DNA of 64,000 nucleotides from an uncultured Eubacteriales bacterium (GCA_910583765.1 CAJTYS010000001.1:1-64000), one strand, 5' to 3'; numbered from the stretch's first letter, positions 22,670 to 31,924 are shown. Notes: generated by a model not told the origin, from the letters alone. Numbers and translations are program-made.

Positions 22670-24043
22670 CTAACGTCCTTTTACTTTTTCGATCCTGGCT
22701 TTCAGGCTCCGCATCAGGTGCTCCTGCGCGTCGCCTTTCATGCGCAGGGCTTCCAGCACGTCCTCGTCCCTGGTGCCCTGGGTGACCAGGTGATGGACGA
22801 AGACGGTCCGCTTTTGTCCTTGCCGGTGCAGGCGTTTGTTGGCCTGCTGATAGAGTTCCAGCGACCAGTTGAGGCCGAACCAGACGACGTGGTTGCCGCC
22901 TTCCTGCAAGTTGAGCCCGTAGGCGGCGCTGGCCGGATGGGCCAGCAGAAGGTCGATTTTCCCGGCGTTCCAGTCGTCCGCGTCCTTCGGCGTTTTCAGC
23001 CGCCGGACCGTCAAGCCTTTTCCCTCCGTCGCCTTTTCGATCCTCTCCAGGTCGTGCTGGAAGTTGTAAAAGACCAGGGCCGGGGATCCGGAAAGCCGCT
23101 CCACGATTTCCAGGAACGCCTCCAGCTTGCAGGAATGGACTTCCACGGGCCGTTTTTCCCCGTTGTACACGGCCCCGTTGGCCATTTGCAGCAGCTTCCC
23201 CGACAGGACCGCCGCGGAACCGGCGTCGAGGATCTCGTCGTCGATCTCCACCAGGAGGCTCCGTTCGAAATCCCGATAAGCCTTGGCCGCTTTGGCGTCC
23301 AGCATGACCGGGACCGCGTCCTCCACCATTTCCGGGAGCCGCAGATAGTCCTCGGCGTTCATGCTGACGCAGATGTCCCCGATCAAGCGCTTGATGGCTT
23401 CCTCCGCTCCCGGCTTCGGGGCGTAGCTGAACACGTGATCCCGGTCCCTGGCGTCCGGATCGAAATACCGCTCCCGGTAATGGGTGATCCGTTTTCCCAG
23501 CCTCTGGCCCTCGTCCAGCAGATAGACCTGCGCCCATAAATCCAGCAGGCCGTTGGGCGCCGGCGTTCCGGTGAGGCCCACGATCCGCTTGACGTTCCCT
23601 CGCACCCAGGTCAAGGCCTTGAAGCGTTTCGCCTTGTGGGACTTGAAGCTGGTCAGCTCGTCGATGACCACCATGTCGAAGGGCCAGGCGTTGCGGTAAC
23701 GCTCCACGATCCACTGCGTGTTTTCCCGGTTGATCACATACACGTCGGCCGGCGTGTTCAGCGCCCGGATCCTTTTTTGCTCGCTCCCCAGCGCGGGCGC
23801 GATTCGCAGCAAAGACAGGTGGTCCCACTTTTCCGCCTCCTTGCTCCAGGTGGCCTCCGCCACCTTCTTGGGCGCGATGACCAGGACTTTTTGCACCTGG
23901 AAACGGTCGTATTTCAGTTCGTTGATGGCCGTCAGGGTGATGACGGTCTTTCCCAGGCCCATGTCCAAGAACAAGCCGACCGCCGGATCCGAAACGATCC
24001 TCTGGACGCAGTACCGCTGATAGGGGTGCGGTTTAAATTCCAT
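22670..24043 (-). CDS. SNF2-type phage DNA helicase
   Basis: The 457-residue product has superfamily 2 motifs: the Q-like start PHPYQRYCVQRI, Walker A DMGLGKT at residues 27-33, the DEAH-like VVIDELTSFKSH (about 130), GLTGTPAPNG (motif III, about 155), and the C-terminal QANKRLHRQGQKRTVFVHHL (motif VI). It is the compact helicase found beside VRR-NUC and VirE genes in many Bacillota phages. It probably remodels DNA during phage replication or recombination. It overlaps the VRR-NUC gene by 11 bp. Confidence 0.92.
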   Translation of the reverse strand: MEFKPHPYQRYCVQRIVSDPAVGLFLDMGLGKTVITLTAINELKYDRFQVQKVLVIAPKKVAEATWSKEAEKWDHLSLLRIAPALGSEQKRIRALNTPADVYVINRENTQWIVERYRNAWPFDMVVIDELTSFKSHKAKRFKALTWVRGNVKRIVGLTGTPAPNGLLDLWAQVYLLDEGQRLGKRITHYRERYFDPDARDRDHVFSYAPKPGAEEAIKRLIGDICVSMNAEDYLRLPEMVEDAVPVMLDAKAAKAYRDFERSLLVEIDDEILDAGSAAVLSGKLLQMANGAVYNGEKRPVEVHSCKLEAFLEIVERLSGSPALVFYNFQHDLERIEKATEGKGLTVRRLKTPKDADDWNAGKIDLLLAHPASAAYGLNLQEGGNHVVWFGLNWSLELYQQANKRLHRQGQKRTVFVHHLVTQGTRDEDVLEALRMKGDAQEHLMRSLKARIEKVKGR

Positions 24044-24332
24044 CTCGCAGCTCCTCCAAAATCCGGTCCACGCCTTCTTCGCTGTCCGTCCAGGCGCAGG
24101 TCGCGCCGAGACTTTCCAGTTCCCGCATTTTTTTCATCTGCAGCGGCGTCGGCTTCTTCCCCGGCGCTTTCAGCTCCACGAAGGCGATCCTTCCTCCCGG
24201 AAGCGCCACCAGCCGATCCGGCACGCCGGCGTTTCCCGGCGACACGAACTTGTACGCCCTGCCTCCCATCTGCTTCACCCGCAGCCGCAGGTGGTCCTCG
24301 ATCGCTTTTTCGCTGATCCGTTTTCGTTCCAT
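24033..24332 (-). CDS. VRR-NUC nuclease
   Basis: The ATG at 24332 follows AAAAGGAGG; upstream codons lack a site. The 99-residue product has the VRR-NUC core: ESE-type start ISEKAIEDHLRLRVKQMGG, NAGVPDRLVALPGG (catalytic D), and IAFVELKAPGKKPTPLQ (E-x-K). It is a small Holliday-junction-type or flap-cutting nuclease associated with the neighbouring helicase. Confidence 0.9.
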   Translation of the reverse strand: MERKRISEKAIEDHLRLRVKQMGGRAYKFVSPGNAGVPDRLVALPGGRIAFVELKAPGKKPTPLQMKKMRELESLGATCAWTDSEEGVDRILEELRDGI

Positions 24333-24464
24333 GTTTTTTCCTCCTTTTGGCACGCCGTTTGCTACGCGCGTATGCGCGCACGTGCGTGACACGTTTTATT
24401 TTTAAGACATAAAGGATTATCTATTTCTTATTTCCTTATTTTTATTTCTCTCTATAGGGAGAAT

Positions 24465-24607
24465 GTAGACAAGGTAGACAACTACAGGAGTCTTTACAAT
24501 TTCAACGCTTTCGCCGTCTACTTTCGCGTCTACATGCCGATTTTTCAAATGTAGATTCGTAGACGCGTCTACAAAGCCTCGATTTTTACTTTTTGGGTGA
24601 TGTAGAC
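24465..24607. repeat. Cluster of GTAGAC/GTCTAC hexamers, candidate replication origin iterons
   Basis: GTAGAC occurs at 24465, 24474, 24559 and 24602, and its complement GTCTAC at 24516, 24528 and 24567; a near copy (GTAGAT) is at 24551. All lie within 143 bp, mostly in the AT-rich non-coding gap (24333-24585) between the VirE primase-helicase and VRR-NUC genes. Iterons next to an initiator or helicase gene are typical of origins. No other gene is visible in this gap. Confidence 0.6.
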
Positions 24608-26985
24608 ACCTTTTTGTACCCTCTCTGTAAGCCGTACGGGCCAAATCTTCCGGAGGTTTTCATCGGTTCCCAATCGGGGAGTCCCCGCAGAATGTCGTTG
24701 ATCTCCCTGGCCTCTCCTCGCTTCATGTGCTTCAGATCGGAGCCGAAGCATTCGCACCAAATCTCCGCCGCGCACACCCTGTCTCTTGGCAGGTCCCCCG
24801 GCGTTTGCCCGAACTCCCCGGACCAGTACATCCTCCGTTGCAGGACGTCCCGCTGCCGCCAGTCCTCCGGGAGGGGCTTTTCCAGAAAATCCAGGATGAT
24901 TCCCTCCTTCGCGTTCGCCTCCTGGTGGCTTTCCTGGGCCTCTTTGGCGCGCTCTTCCATTTCCTTTGGCAGATAGAGGGTTTCCCCCATCCTCCAGTGA
25001 ACGACGCACTCCGCCCAGATCTGGTCCACCTCGCCAGCCAGCTGGGTGAACACGTTTTTCATTGGCTCCCGCACGCCCACGTCAACCGGCCAAAAGCGCC
25101 GGTTCCCGGTGGGGTCTTTCAAAAATTCTTTGTCATTGGTGGTCCCGAAGAACACGCACCGCCTTGGAAAGCGCCCGGTTCTGCGCCCGTAAGCCTCCCT
25201 GTAAATGTCCTCCGTCTTACTTAAAAACTGCTTGACCGCATTGGTCTCGGACTTGGAAAGGCCATTCAGTTCCCCAACCTCATTGATCCACACGCCCTGC
25301 AGCATCTCCGCCGCTTCCTTGCCTTCAAAGGTGGCCAGGCTGTCCGAATACCAGGCTTTGCCCAACAACCTGAACAGCGTGCTTTTTCCGATGCCCTGCG
25401 CCCCGGATAAGATCGGCATGTGGTCATATTTGACGCCCGGCTCCATCACGCGCGCCACGGCGGCCACCAGGCTCTTCCTGGAGACGATTCTGCAGTATAG
25501 GGTGTCTTCCGCTCCCAGATAGTCGGACAGCAGCGTGTCGACCCGTTTCACGCCGTCCCAGGTCAGGCCGGTCAAATAGTCGCGCACGTCATTAAACGCC
25601 CGCTCCATGGCCACGAGCATAACCCCGTCGTAAATTTTTTCTTTGCCGGTGATGCCGTAGATCGCTTCCAGATACCAGCGCAGCCCGGCATCGTCGTTAT
25701 CCGTGTGAATCCGGCTCCCCTCCGCTTCGTTCCACGGCACGGCGCCCATGACCAGCCCCCGGTTCGCGAATTCGTCATAAGCGAATTTTCCTTTTAAAAG
25801 CGGGTCGTTTCGCAGGATGATCAAAATGTTGTCGACCGACTTCAAATAGTTTCCGGAGCCGTTGATTTTTAGCTGCTGCACCCAATCCGTGTCGGACGCG
25901 GGATCCGGATCCCCAAACTCGCTGACCGCGGATTCATATTTCTCCCGCTTCATCAGCGCCATGACCCGCGGGTCCGCCCTGGCGTATTCTTTCATGGCCG
26001 TGTAGGACGGCAATCGTCCAGTGGGCGTTCCCGCCGCGGCCTCCTCGTCCAGCTCCGAGAACTTATGCAGCCGCACCAGATCAAAGGCGTTGCAGAGCTT
26101 GCCGCCGGACGGATCGGTGGCGTGGTGGCTGTAGAGGAACTTTCCCTCGCCGTAGACGATGGCCCCGCCCGTCGTGGAGCCTCCGGCATAGGTGTAACGA
26201 TCTCGTGAATCACACGGCTCGTATTCACCGGGGATCAGCCGTTCCATGGCCGCGTACACGTCATAGATGCGGCAGAAGGCGCCAACGATCCCTTTTTTAC
26301 CTGCCGGGTCCTCTTGCTTCGCGGCGAGCTTCCGCGCCGGCTGCGCGCCGGGCACCTGTGGCCACTGGGACACATCGCGCCAGTCTCCGTACAGCCGCAG
26401 CATGCCATCCGCGGACAGCAGCGGTTTGTCACCATACTGGAATATGAATTGACTGTCGCTGCTGCAGCTGGGCCAGTACATCAGACGGCTCGCCTGAAAG
26501 GTGGTCGGGTCGCACAGGGTGATGCCGATGATCTCGGCCAGCTTCCTGGCTACAGGCTCGTATTCGTCCGGGCTCACCGTCCGGGACATGGGCACGATTA
26601 CCCGAAGCCTGGGTTTGGCCGGTTCGTGCTTTCTGGTGCTGTAGACCGCATACCCGCAGCCAAGACCCTCCAGCCGGCAGAGGACGTTTTCCGTCTCCCC
26701 CGCCGGAATGTTGTCTAAATCCAGGGTCAGCAGGTCCCGGCCTTTGACGTTGGCCGCCTTCCGCTGTCCGTCCACCACGCCGCCGACAAACCCGCCCACG
26801 TCCTTGAGCTTGTCCTGCTGGCTCTTCGGGTAGCGCAAATAGGCCAGCAGGCTCTCCGTGCTCCTCGCCGGTGTCTTGACGCGCTCCAGAAATTCGGACC
26901 ACCAAAGCTGCTGCGCCGGCCAAGACGTTGCCCAGCGGGATCCCGCCGCGCTGATCTGTATTTGTCTGTCGTTTTGCAGTCTCAT
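24586..26985 (-). CDS. VirE-type primase-helicase
   Basis: The 799-residue product has an N-terminal primase-polymerase-like region (about 60-230) with GRDLLTLDLDNIPAGETENV and ASRLMYWPSCSSDSQFI. A Cys/Gly-rich linker follows, then a C-terminal VirE superfamily 3 helicase with Walker A GAQGIGKST at about residues 527-535 and the WINEVGELNGLSKSETNAVK segment. It is the likely replication initiator or primase. GAGGGG precedes the ATG. The DNA after its stop carries the GTAGAC repeats. Confidence 0.92.
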   Translation of the reverse strand: MRLQNDRQIQISAAGSRWATSWPAQQLWWSEFLERVKTPARSTESLLAYLRYPKSQQDKLKDVGGFVGGVVDGQRKAANVKGRDLLTLDLDNIPAGETENVLCRLEGLGCGYAVYSTRKHEPAKPRLRVIVPMSRTVSPDEYEPVARKLAEIIGITLCDPTTFQASRLMYWPSCSSDSQFIFQYGDKPLLSADGMLRLYGDWRDVSQWPQVPGAQPARKLAAKQEDPAGKKGIVGAFCRIYDVYAAMERLIPGEYEPCDSRDRYTYAGGSTTGGAIVYGEGKFLYSHHATDPSGGKLCNAFDLVRLHKFSELDEEAAAGTPTGRLPSYTAMKEYARADPRVMALMKREKYESAVSEFGDPDPASDTDWVQQLKINGSGNYLKSVDNILIILRNDPLLKGKFAYDEFANRGLVMGAVPWNEAEGSRIHTDNDDAGLRWYLEAIYGITGKEKIYDGVMLVAMERAFNDVRDYLTGLTWDGVKRVDTLLSDYLGAEDTLYCRIVSRKSLVAAVARVMEPGVKYDHMPILSGAQGIGKSTLFRLLGKAWYSDSLATFEGKEAAEMLQGVWINEVGELNGLSKSETNAVKQFLSKTEDIYREAYGRRTGRFPRRCVFFGTTNDKEFLKDPTGNRRFWPVDVGVREPMKNVFTQLAGEVDQIWAECVVHWRMGETLYLPKEMEERAKEAQESHQEANAKEGIILDFLEKPLPEDWRQRDVLQRRMYWSGEFGQTPGDLPRDRVCAAEIWCECFGSDLKHMKRGEAREINDILRGLPDWEPMKTSGRFGPYGLQRGYKKVSTSPKK

Positions 26986-26999
26986 TTATGTAAGCCCCT

Positions 27000-28970
27000 C
27001 TAATCTTTCTTGTAATACGGCGATTCGAACCCATCTGCCGGAAGGTCAAGCCCCGGCGCCCACGGGATCGGCTGTCCCATGATGGCGCACACCTCTTCCA
27101 CCGTCACCTGCTCCGGCACCTCTAAAATCGCCTCGTCATGGACGGTGAAGATCACCTGGTGGCCCGCCGCCTCCAATCTGGCCAGCGCTTCCGCCAGACA
27201 GTCCCTGGCGATGGCCTGGACCACGTTCTCGGTGAGTTTTCCGCCGTAGGTGTCCTGCGCGTCCCATTTCTTCGTCGTCTGGTTCATGCCGTAGTAGTGC
27301 AGGCTGTCGTTTCCCCATTGGTTGGGAGCTAAAAACGGACGCGCGTAAAAGAGTTTTCTTCCGGAAGGCAGCCGGATGGTGAAAAAGTCCTGGCCGTGGT
27401 CAAAGTCGCATTCCCGCTGCAGAGTAAGGCCGGCCAGCCCGACCGGCCGGCCTTCCTGAAGCACGGAGATCGCCGCGCGGTCAATCTGATACCAAAAGTC
27501 CACGATCCGCTTGTTGGTCTGCCGCCATCTCCGCACAATGTCCGGAAGTTCTTCTTCGGTTAGGCCCATTTTCAGCGCGCCCATCTGCACCAACGCGCCG
27601 GCGCCGCCCTGATAGCCCAGGGCCAGCTCCGCCACTTTGCCTTTTTGCCGCAGCGCGTACTCCGGCCGGCCTTTGACGATGTGTTCGATCGGCACGCCGA
27701 ACATCGCCGACGCAGACGCCTCGTAAATCTTCCCATGGGTGGCGAAAACCTCCAGTCTCCATCCTTCCCGCGCCAGCCAGGACAGGACTCTCGCCTCGAT
27801 GGCGGAAAAGTCGGCGGAAATGATCTTCTTTCCGGGTTCCGCGATAAAGCACGTGCGAATCAGCTGGGACAGCAGATCCGGAACGCCTCCAAAGATCGCC
27901 TTGATCGCCTCTGTCTTCTGTTCTTTCACCAGCTGCCGGGCGAAATCCAGAATCTCCGTCCGGTTCTTGGTGAGATTTTGCAATTGGATCAGCCGCCCGG
28001 CCCACCGGCCCGTCCGATTGGCGCCGTAAAACTGCATCAGCCCCCGGACCCTGCCATCTTCGCAGCGGGCCGCTTCCATGGCCGCGTATTTCTTAACCGA
28101 CGTTTTTGACAGTTCTTGCCGTAGCCGCAGCGCGCGCTTCGCCTTTGGGTCTTCGATCTCATCCAGAAGACTCGACACGGTTTCTTTCCGCAGGTTTTCC
28201 ACTGGCTGTCCCAGCTGCTTCTCCAGCCACGGCTTTAGCTGCGCCCCGCTGTTCGGGTTTTCGAGTCCGGTTAATTCTTTTGCTTCCTGGGTCAACTCTG
28301 CCTTGACCATGGCGTCCACGGCCAGCGCCCCCTGTACCAGCTCCACGTCCAAAGCGACTCCGAAGGCGTTTTGCTTCTGGTCCCGCACCCACTGGGCTTG
28401 AATTTCTTCCGGCACCGGGAAGGCGGAAAGCCGCCGTTCGATCTCCATTTCCGTCACCACGTCCTGCGCGCAGTATTCCTTGAACAGCTTCCACTTCTCC
28501 GGCTCGTCTTTTGGCCAGGTGCGGGTGCGGTTTCCGTTAGCGTTTGACAGCTTGGTCGGCGCGCAGAAGATTTTGATCAGCCGCCTGCCGGTCATCAGCT
28601 TTCGCTTTTCCTGTGGCAAGCCTAACGCCTTGCCGGTGGCCTCCAGGCCGGGCGTGTACCCGCAGTAGAGGCCGTGGAGCATGGTGCAGTGCCACTGCTG
28701 TAGCGGGCTCTGCCCGAATTTGTTGAGGCAGTACCACTCAAAGGCTGCGTTGTAGGCGTGTTTGATCACGTTCGGATCGTCCAGAGCCAGCAACACCTCC
28801 GCTGGAACGCGCTCGCCGTTCACCAGATCCACGATCCGCACTGGACCGTAATCGATGCTGTAGGCGAACAGCAGAATCATGAAATCCGGGGACTGCACGT
28901 ATTTGTACAGTCCCGCTTTTCCAATCTCTACGCTGGAATAGGTCTCCAGGTCAATGGATAAGTGCTTCAT
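27000..28970 (-). CDS. Family A DNA polymerase with 3'-5' exonuclease
   Basis: The 656-residue product carries an N-terminal DEDD exonuclease (DLET at residues 7-10) and a Pol I-type polymerase. Motif A is SADFSAIEARVL (about 383), motif B is RQKGKVAELALGYQGGAG, and motif C is FTVHDEAILE (about 608). There is no 5'-3' exonuclease domain. It replicates the phage genome with the adjacent VirE protein. The length is typical for this phage polymerase group. Confidence 0.95.
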   Translation of the reverse strand: MKHLSIDLETYSSVEIGKAGLYKYVQSPDFMILLFAYSIDYGPVRIVDLVNGERVPAEVLLALDDPNVIKHAYNAAFEWYCLNKFGQSPLQQWHCTMLHGLYCGYTPGLEATGKALGLPQEKRKLMTGRRLIKIFCAPTKLSNANGNRTRTWPKDEPEKWKLFKEYCAQDVVTEMEIERRLSAFPVPEEIQAQWVRDQKQNAFGVALDVELVQGALAVDAMVKAELTQEAKELTGLENPNSGAQLKPWLEKQLGQPVENLRKETVSSLLDEIEDPKAKRALRLRQELSKTSVKKYAAMEAARCEDGRVRGLMQFYGANRTGRWAGRLIQLQNLTKNRTEILDFARQLVKEQKTEAIKAIFGGVPDLLSQLIRTCFIAEPGKKIISADFSAIEARVLSWLAREGWRLEVFATHGKIYEASASAMFGVPIEHIVKGRPEYALRQKGKVAELALGYQGGAGALVQMGALKMGLTEEELPDIVRRWRQTNKRIVDFWYQIDRAAISVLQEGRPVGLAGLTLQRECDFDHGQDFFTIRLPSGRKLFYARPFLAPNQWGNDSLHYYGMNQTTKKWDAQDTYGGKLTENVVQAIARDCLAEALARLEAAGHQVIFTVHDEAILEVPEQVTVEEVCAIMGQPIPWAPGLDLPADGFESPYYKKD

Positions 28971-28974
28971 GGTT

Positions 28975-29595
28975 TTATGCTCCCGGTGTCAGCGGCATCC
29001 CCGTGATCGGATCGAAAGCCGGAGCCTGCGGCTGGTAAGCGGGCGCCGCGGCTCCGGAGGCCGGTCCGAAATCTTCTTCCGCTGACGATCTCATGCCCAG
29101 AGGCTCTCCGTCCGCCAGTTTCTGCACGTTGTTCAGGCCGCAGCCAATGCCCTTCTTATTGTTGTTGTACGCGTAAAAGTTCATGGATACGCGCCCATAG
29201 ATGCCGCTGTAAATCTCGCTCTGGTCTAAAATCGGATTCCGATTCGCGTCGACGATCTGTGGAGCCTGTTTACTAGACAAGTTGATCACCCAGTGGCCCT
29301 TGCATTCTTCCCCATATGGCAACCCGTCAGAAGGACGCGGGCCGTCTCCATCGTGTACCGGTGTCGGTAAAATCGGTGGCACCACCCCACCGAATTTATT
29401 CCGCGTCCCTTCTTGTTTCGCCGCCTCGATGGCGGCGTCGATCCTCGCTTTTGTCGCGGTGTCGGATTTTGGGATCAACACGGTACAGCTATACTTCGGG
29501 TCCTCTCCCGCGTTTCTCGCCTGCGGCGTAAACAGGTGCACATAGGATAACCGCACTTTATCGGTAACGACTTTCGTTGGTTTTAATTCTGCCAT
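28975..29595 (-). CDS. DUF2815 single-strand DNA-binding-like protein
   Basis: The ATG at 29595 follows AAGGAGGAAT; upstream in-frame codons belong to the overlap with the DUF2800 gene. The 206-residue product begins MAELKPTKVVTDKVRLSYVH. It contains YSCTVLIPKSDTATKARI and ends with a Pro/Ala-rich acidic tail, typical of DUF2815. The OB-fold-like family is placed with phage polymerase and DUF2800 nuclease and is thought to bind single-stranded DNA. Confidence 0.88.
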   Translation of the reverse strand: MAELKPTKVVTDKVRLSYVHLFTPQARNAGEDPKYSCTVLIPKSDTATKARIDAAIEAAKQEGTRNKFGGVVPPILPTPVHDGDGPRPSDGLPYGEECKGHWVINLSSKQAPQIVDANRNPILDQSEIYSGIYGRVSMNFYAYNNNKKGIGCGLNNVQKLADGEPLGMRSSAEEDFGPASGAAAPAYQPQAPAFDPITGMPLTPGA

Positions 29596-29599
29596 TTTT

Positions 29600-30769
29600 T
29601 TATTCCTCCTTGAAATCTTCCTCCGCGGAAGCCTGTGACGTGATCGGTTCTCTTTGGTCCTCTTCCGGGGCCAGGGTCGGCTTTCCTGGCGGTTTGACCA
29701 CCTGATCGGCCAAAAGTTCCCGGAACTCTTTCTTGCCCAGCATCTTCTCGATCTCGGAAAGGGTGTGCGGTTTACGCACGTACAACATCTCTTCTTCGAT
29801 GATCCCTGAACAGGCAAGGATCTGAAACGCCTTGTCTTGGTCGGCGAATTTCCGGATCGAACGGCCTTCCACCGCTTTCCATCCTGGAACCGCGCCACCG
29901 GACAACACTTCTTTCAGCGCCCATTCCTCCAGATCAGCGGCCCAGGCTTTCAAGTCTTTGGCTTTCCGCAGGATCGGTCCGACCTCTTCGGCGGATAGCA
30001 GCGGCGGCTTTTTAAAGTCCTCTTTGGCCAGTTCCAGGTTCCGCTCCGATCTTGCCCTGCAGGTCGCCTTTGCTTTACAGAACCGGCAGGTCTCTTCACT
30101 TGGCCGATACTCGCCCTCACCACTCCAGGCTTGCCGCGCGCCCGGCTTTACGACCGCGTTTAGCCAGCTTTCCAGCTCTTCTTTGTGAATCAACCCTGCG
30201 TTATTGTGGTCAATCCTTGGCTGGACGACATGCAGCATGATTTTTTCGACCGGATAAAGGACCTCGTATTCCTTTAACGCGCCCGCGGCGTAAAGCTTCA
30301 TCTGCGGGTTGCCTTCCGCTTTTACGGGAACGCCTTTGCCGTATTTGAAGTCAATGACGTGCATGGTGTCTCCCCCGATGATGACGCAGTCGGCGGTGCC
30401 AAAGCCTTCCGGCGCGACGTGGCTGTAATCCACCCGCTTTTCGACCGCTATGTAAGGCGGGGAATCGAAGCCGTGGACGATTCCCGAGACGTAATCCAGA
30501 TATTCGTCCGTGCAACCGTCCATCTCTTTTTCGTAGAGCGGATTCTCTTGAAGCTTTTTCAGCTTCTTTTTATATGTGGCCGCCGACTGTTTTTTGACAA
30601 AGCGCTGCCGGACCTTCAACTCGCAAATCTCGTGCGCGAGACTGCCCTCTTTCGCGTAATCGGACTCGACGTCCGGGAACCGCTCCTCCAGCCTGGCCGA
30701 TGGGCCGCATGCGAGCCACCGGCTCGCGGAAGAGGCGGACAGCAGCGCGTGGCTTCGTTCCGCGCTCAT
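29600..30769 (-). CDS. DUF2800 PD-(D/E)XK nuclease (RecB/Cas4-like)
   Basis: The 389-residue product begins MSAERSHALLSASSASRWLA, the usual DUF2800 start. It has GSLAHEICELKVR, the nuclease core DTMHVIDFKYGKGVPVKAEG (D and F-K catalytic positions), QMKLYAAGAL, and a C-terminal Cys cluster (CRFCKAKATC) likely to hold an iron-sulfur cluster. It is probably the phage recombination exonuclease working with DUF2815. It overlaps the gene to the right by 4 bp. Confidence 0.9.
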   Translation of the reverse strand: MSAERSHALLSASSASRWLACGPSARLEERFPDVESDYAKEGSLAHEICELKVRQRFVKKQSAATYKKKLKKLQENPLYEKEMDGCTDEYLDYVSGIVHGFDSPPYIAVEKRVDYSHVAPEGFGTADCVIIGGDTMHVIDFKYGKGVPVKAEGNPQMKLYAAGALKEYEVLYPVEKIMLHVVQPRIDHNNAGLIHKEELESWLNAVVKPGARQAWSGEGEYRPSEETCRFCKAKATCRARSERNLELAKEDFKKPPLLSAEEVGPILRKAKDLKAWAADLEEWALKEVLSGGAVPGWKAVEGRSIRKFADQDKAFQILACSGIIEEEMLYVRKPHTLSEIEKMLGKKEFRELLADQVVKPPGKPTLAPEEDQREPITSQASAEEDFKEE

Positions 30770-31206
30770 AGCTTCGCCCCCAGCGCCCGCAGATCGGTCG
30801 CGAAGGCCCCGTACCGCTCTTTAGGCAGCATGGTCAGCGCCTGCACGCCGTACTTCGCCAACAGGTCCAGCACGGCCTGCTTTTTGTTCGCGTCCATCAG
30901 CTGCGTGGCCGCGAGGGCCAGCTGCTCCATGGTATAGGAGACCGCCTGCACGGGAACGGCCGCCGCCGGATCCTGTGGGGTCCGCGCAGGTTGGGCTTGC
31001 TGCGGGATCGCCGCGGCCTGCGGCGTCGGTTCCTGCTGCGGGGGAACGGCGGTCGGCGCTTCTGACACTGCCGGCTGCTCTGTCTTCGCGGGCTCTGTTT
31101 TCTTTGCCGGTGTTTCCTGCACCTCTAGACAGGCGACCGCGTCCAGCAGCCCGGTCCGGCCGGCTTCCCGCAGCTCATAAGCGTTCAATTCTAGCGTGAA
31201 TTTCAT
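30766..31206 (-). CDS. Hypothetical phage protein with Pro/Ala linker (146 aa)
   Basis: The product begins MKFTLELNAYELREAGRTGL, followed by a long Pro/Ala/Gln-rich disordered stretch (about 33-85). A helical C-terminal domain (MEQLALAATQLMDANKKQAV to LRALGAKL) completes it. The order suggests a tether between two small domains, perhaps in the recombination complex of DUF2800 and DUF2815. No family is firmly recognised. Confidence 0.7.
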   Translation of the reverse strand: MKFTLELNAYELREAGRTGLLDAVACLEVQETPAKKTEPAKTEQPAVSEAPTAVPPQQEPTPQAAAIPQQAQPARTPQDPAAAVPVQAVSYTMEQLALAATQLMDANKKQAVLDLLAKYGVQALTMLPKERYGAFATDLRALGAKL

Positions 31207-31382
31207 TTCGTCTCCTCCTTCGTCACTTCCAGGGTGATGGCTTCGCCCGCCGCTCCGGACAGGCCCAGTTCCTTCAAGCGGGCCTTTTTCACGTACAAAG
31301 TCCCGATGGCCGGCTCTTCCGCGGCCTCTTTGTAGCGGACGGTCCCCTTGGTTTCTTTTTCGAATTCAAATTTCAGTCGCAT
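31203..31382 (-). CDS. Small hypothetical phage protein (59 aa)
   Basis: The ATG at 31382 follows GGAGGGAGAAAA. The product begins MRLKFEFEKETKGTVRYKEA and has IGTLYVKKARLKELGLSG, a strand-rich pattern common in short early proteins of Bacillota phages next to the DUF2800 block. It overlaps the next gene by 4 bp. The function is unknown. Confidence 0.75.
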   Translation of the reverse strand: MRLKFEFEKETKGTVRYKEAAEEPAIGTLYVKKARLKELGLSGAAGEAITLEVTKEETK

Positions 31383-31483
31383 TTTTCTCCCTCCTGTGGT
31401 ATACTGTGAACGTTGAATTTGTCACGCGTCTCCGCGCTCGGCGTTTCCTCGCCCGCGGGGACGTTGGCTTTTTGGTTTTCCAT
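31373..31483 (-). CDS. Very small hypothetical protein (36 aa)
   Basis: The ATG at 31483-31481 follows GGAGGAACGAGG. The product reads MENQKANVPAGEETPSAETR and ends SIPQEGEKCD; it is polar and probably disordered. It overlaps the start of the 59-aa gene by 10 bp. The strong ribosome binding site is the main support. Confidence 0.5.
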   Translation of the reverse strand: MENQKANVPAGEETPSAETRDKFNVHSIPQEGEKCD

Positions 31484-31500
31484 TCCTCGTTCCTCCTTTC

Positions 31501-31773
31501 CTACCTGGTCCGTTCCAGCGTCAGCGCCATGCCCGTGCGTTCTTCGCCTTCCAGGTTGAACATTTCGAACGCCGGCGCGATGACCAACCGGATTCCGGCA
31601 GGGGCCAGCATCCCGTTGGCGACGGCCACGGATTTCACCGCCTGGTTGACGGATCCGGCCCCCACGCTGATCAGCTGGACGTTTTCTTCGTTTCTGACGG
31701 CTTCCGCTATGGCTCCGGCCAGCTTGCCCGGGTTCGTCTTCGCCGCCACTTTGCACTTGGTCGTTTCTTTCAT
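31501..31773 (-). CDS. SpoVS-family protein
   Basis: The 90-residue product matches the Stage V sporulation protein S family (Alba-like fold) over its whole length: CKVAAKTNPGKLAGAIAEAV, ISVGAGSVNQAVKSVAVAN, and the end VIAPAFEMFNLEGEERTGMA. In Bacillus, SpoVS affects septation and spore formation. Copies are also found in phage genomes, where they may bind nucleic acid or alter host development. AAAGAGAGGAAACGAC precedes the start. The gap 31774-31924 to its right has no convincing gene. Confidence 0.9.
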   Translation of the reverse strand: MKETTKCKVAAKTNPGKLAGAIAEAVRNEENVQLISVGAGSVNQAVKSVAVANGMLAPAGIRLVIAPAFEMFNLEGEERTGMALTLERTR

Positions 31774-31924
31774 GTCGTTTCCTCTCTTTCTTTTTTCTTC
31801 ACTTTTTCAAATTGGACGACGTATTCCGATTTGGTTCTCTTTTAAATCCGACCACGTTGTCGTTTTTGATTTTTTTCAAATGCGCAGACGTGTGCGTTTT
31901 TGGGCTGTGTGCTTGGATTGAAAT

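Noticed and set aside
22656..23828. 390-codon minus-strand frame inside the helicase gene
   Set aside because: Gly/Arg-rich low-complexity shadow of the SNF2-type helicase frame, which has all motifs.
24417..24644. 75-codon frame within the GTAGAC repeat region
   Set aside because: Runs through the repeats and the end of the VirE gene out of frame; no ribosome binding site.
31774..31924. Short TTG-started frame between SpoVS and the HTH gene
   Set aside because: 26 codons, no ribosome binding site, Lys/Asn-rich; not supported as a gene.
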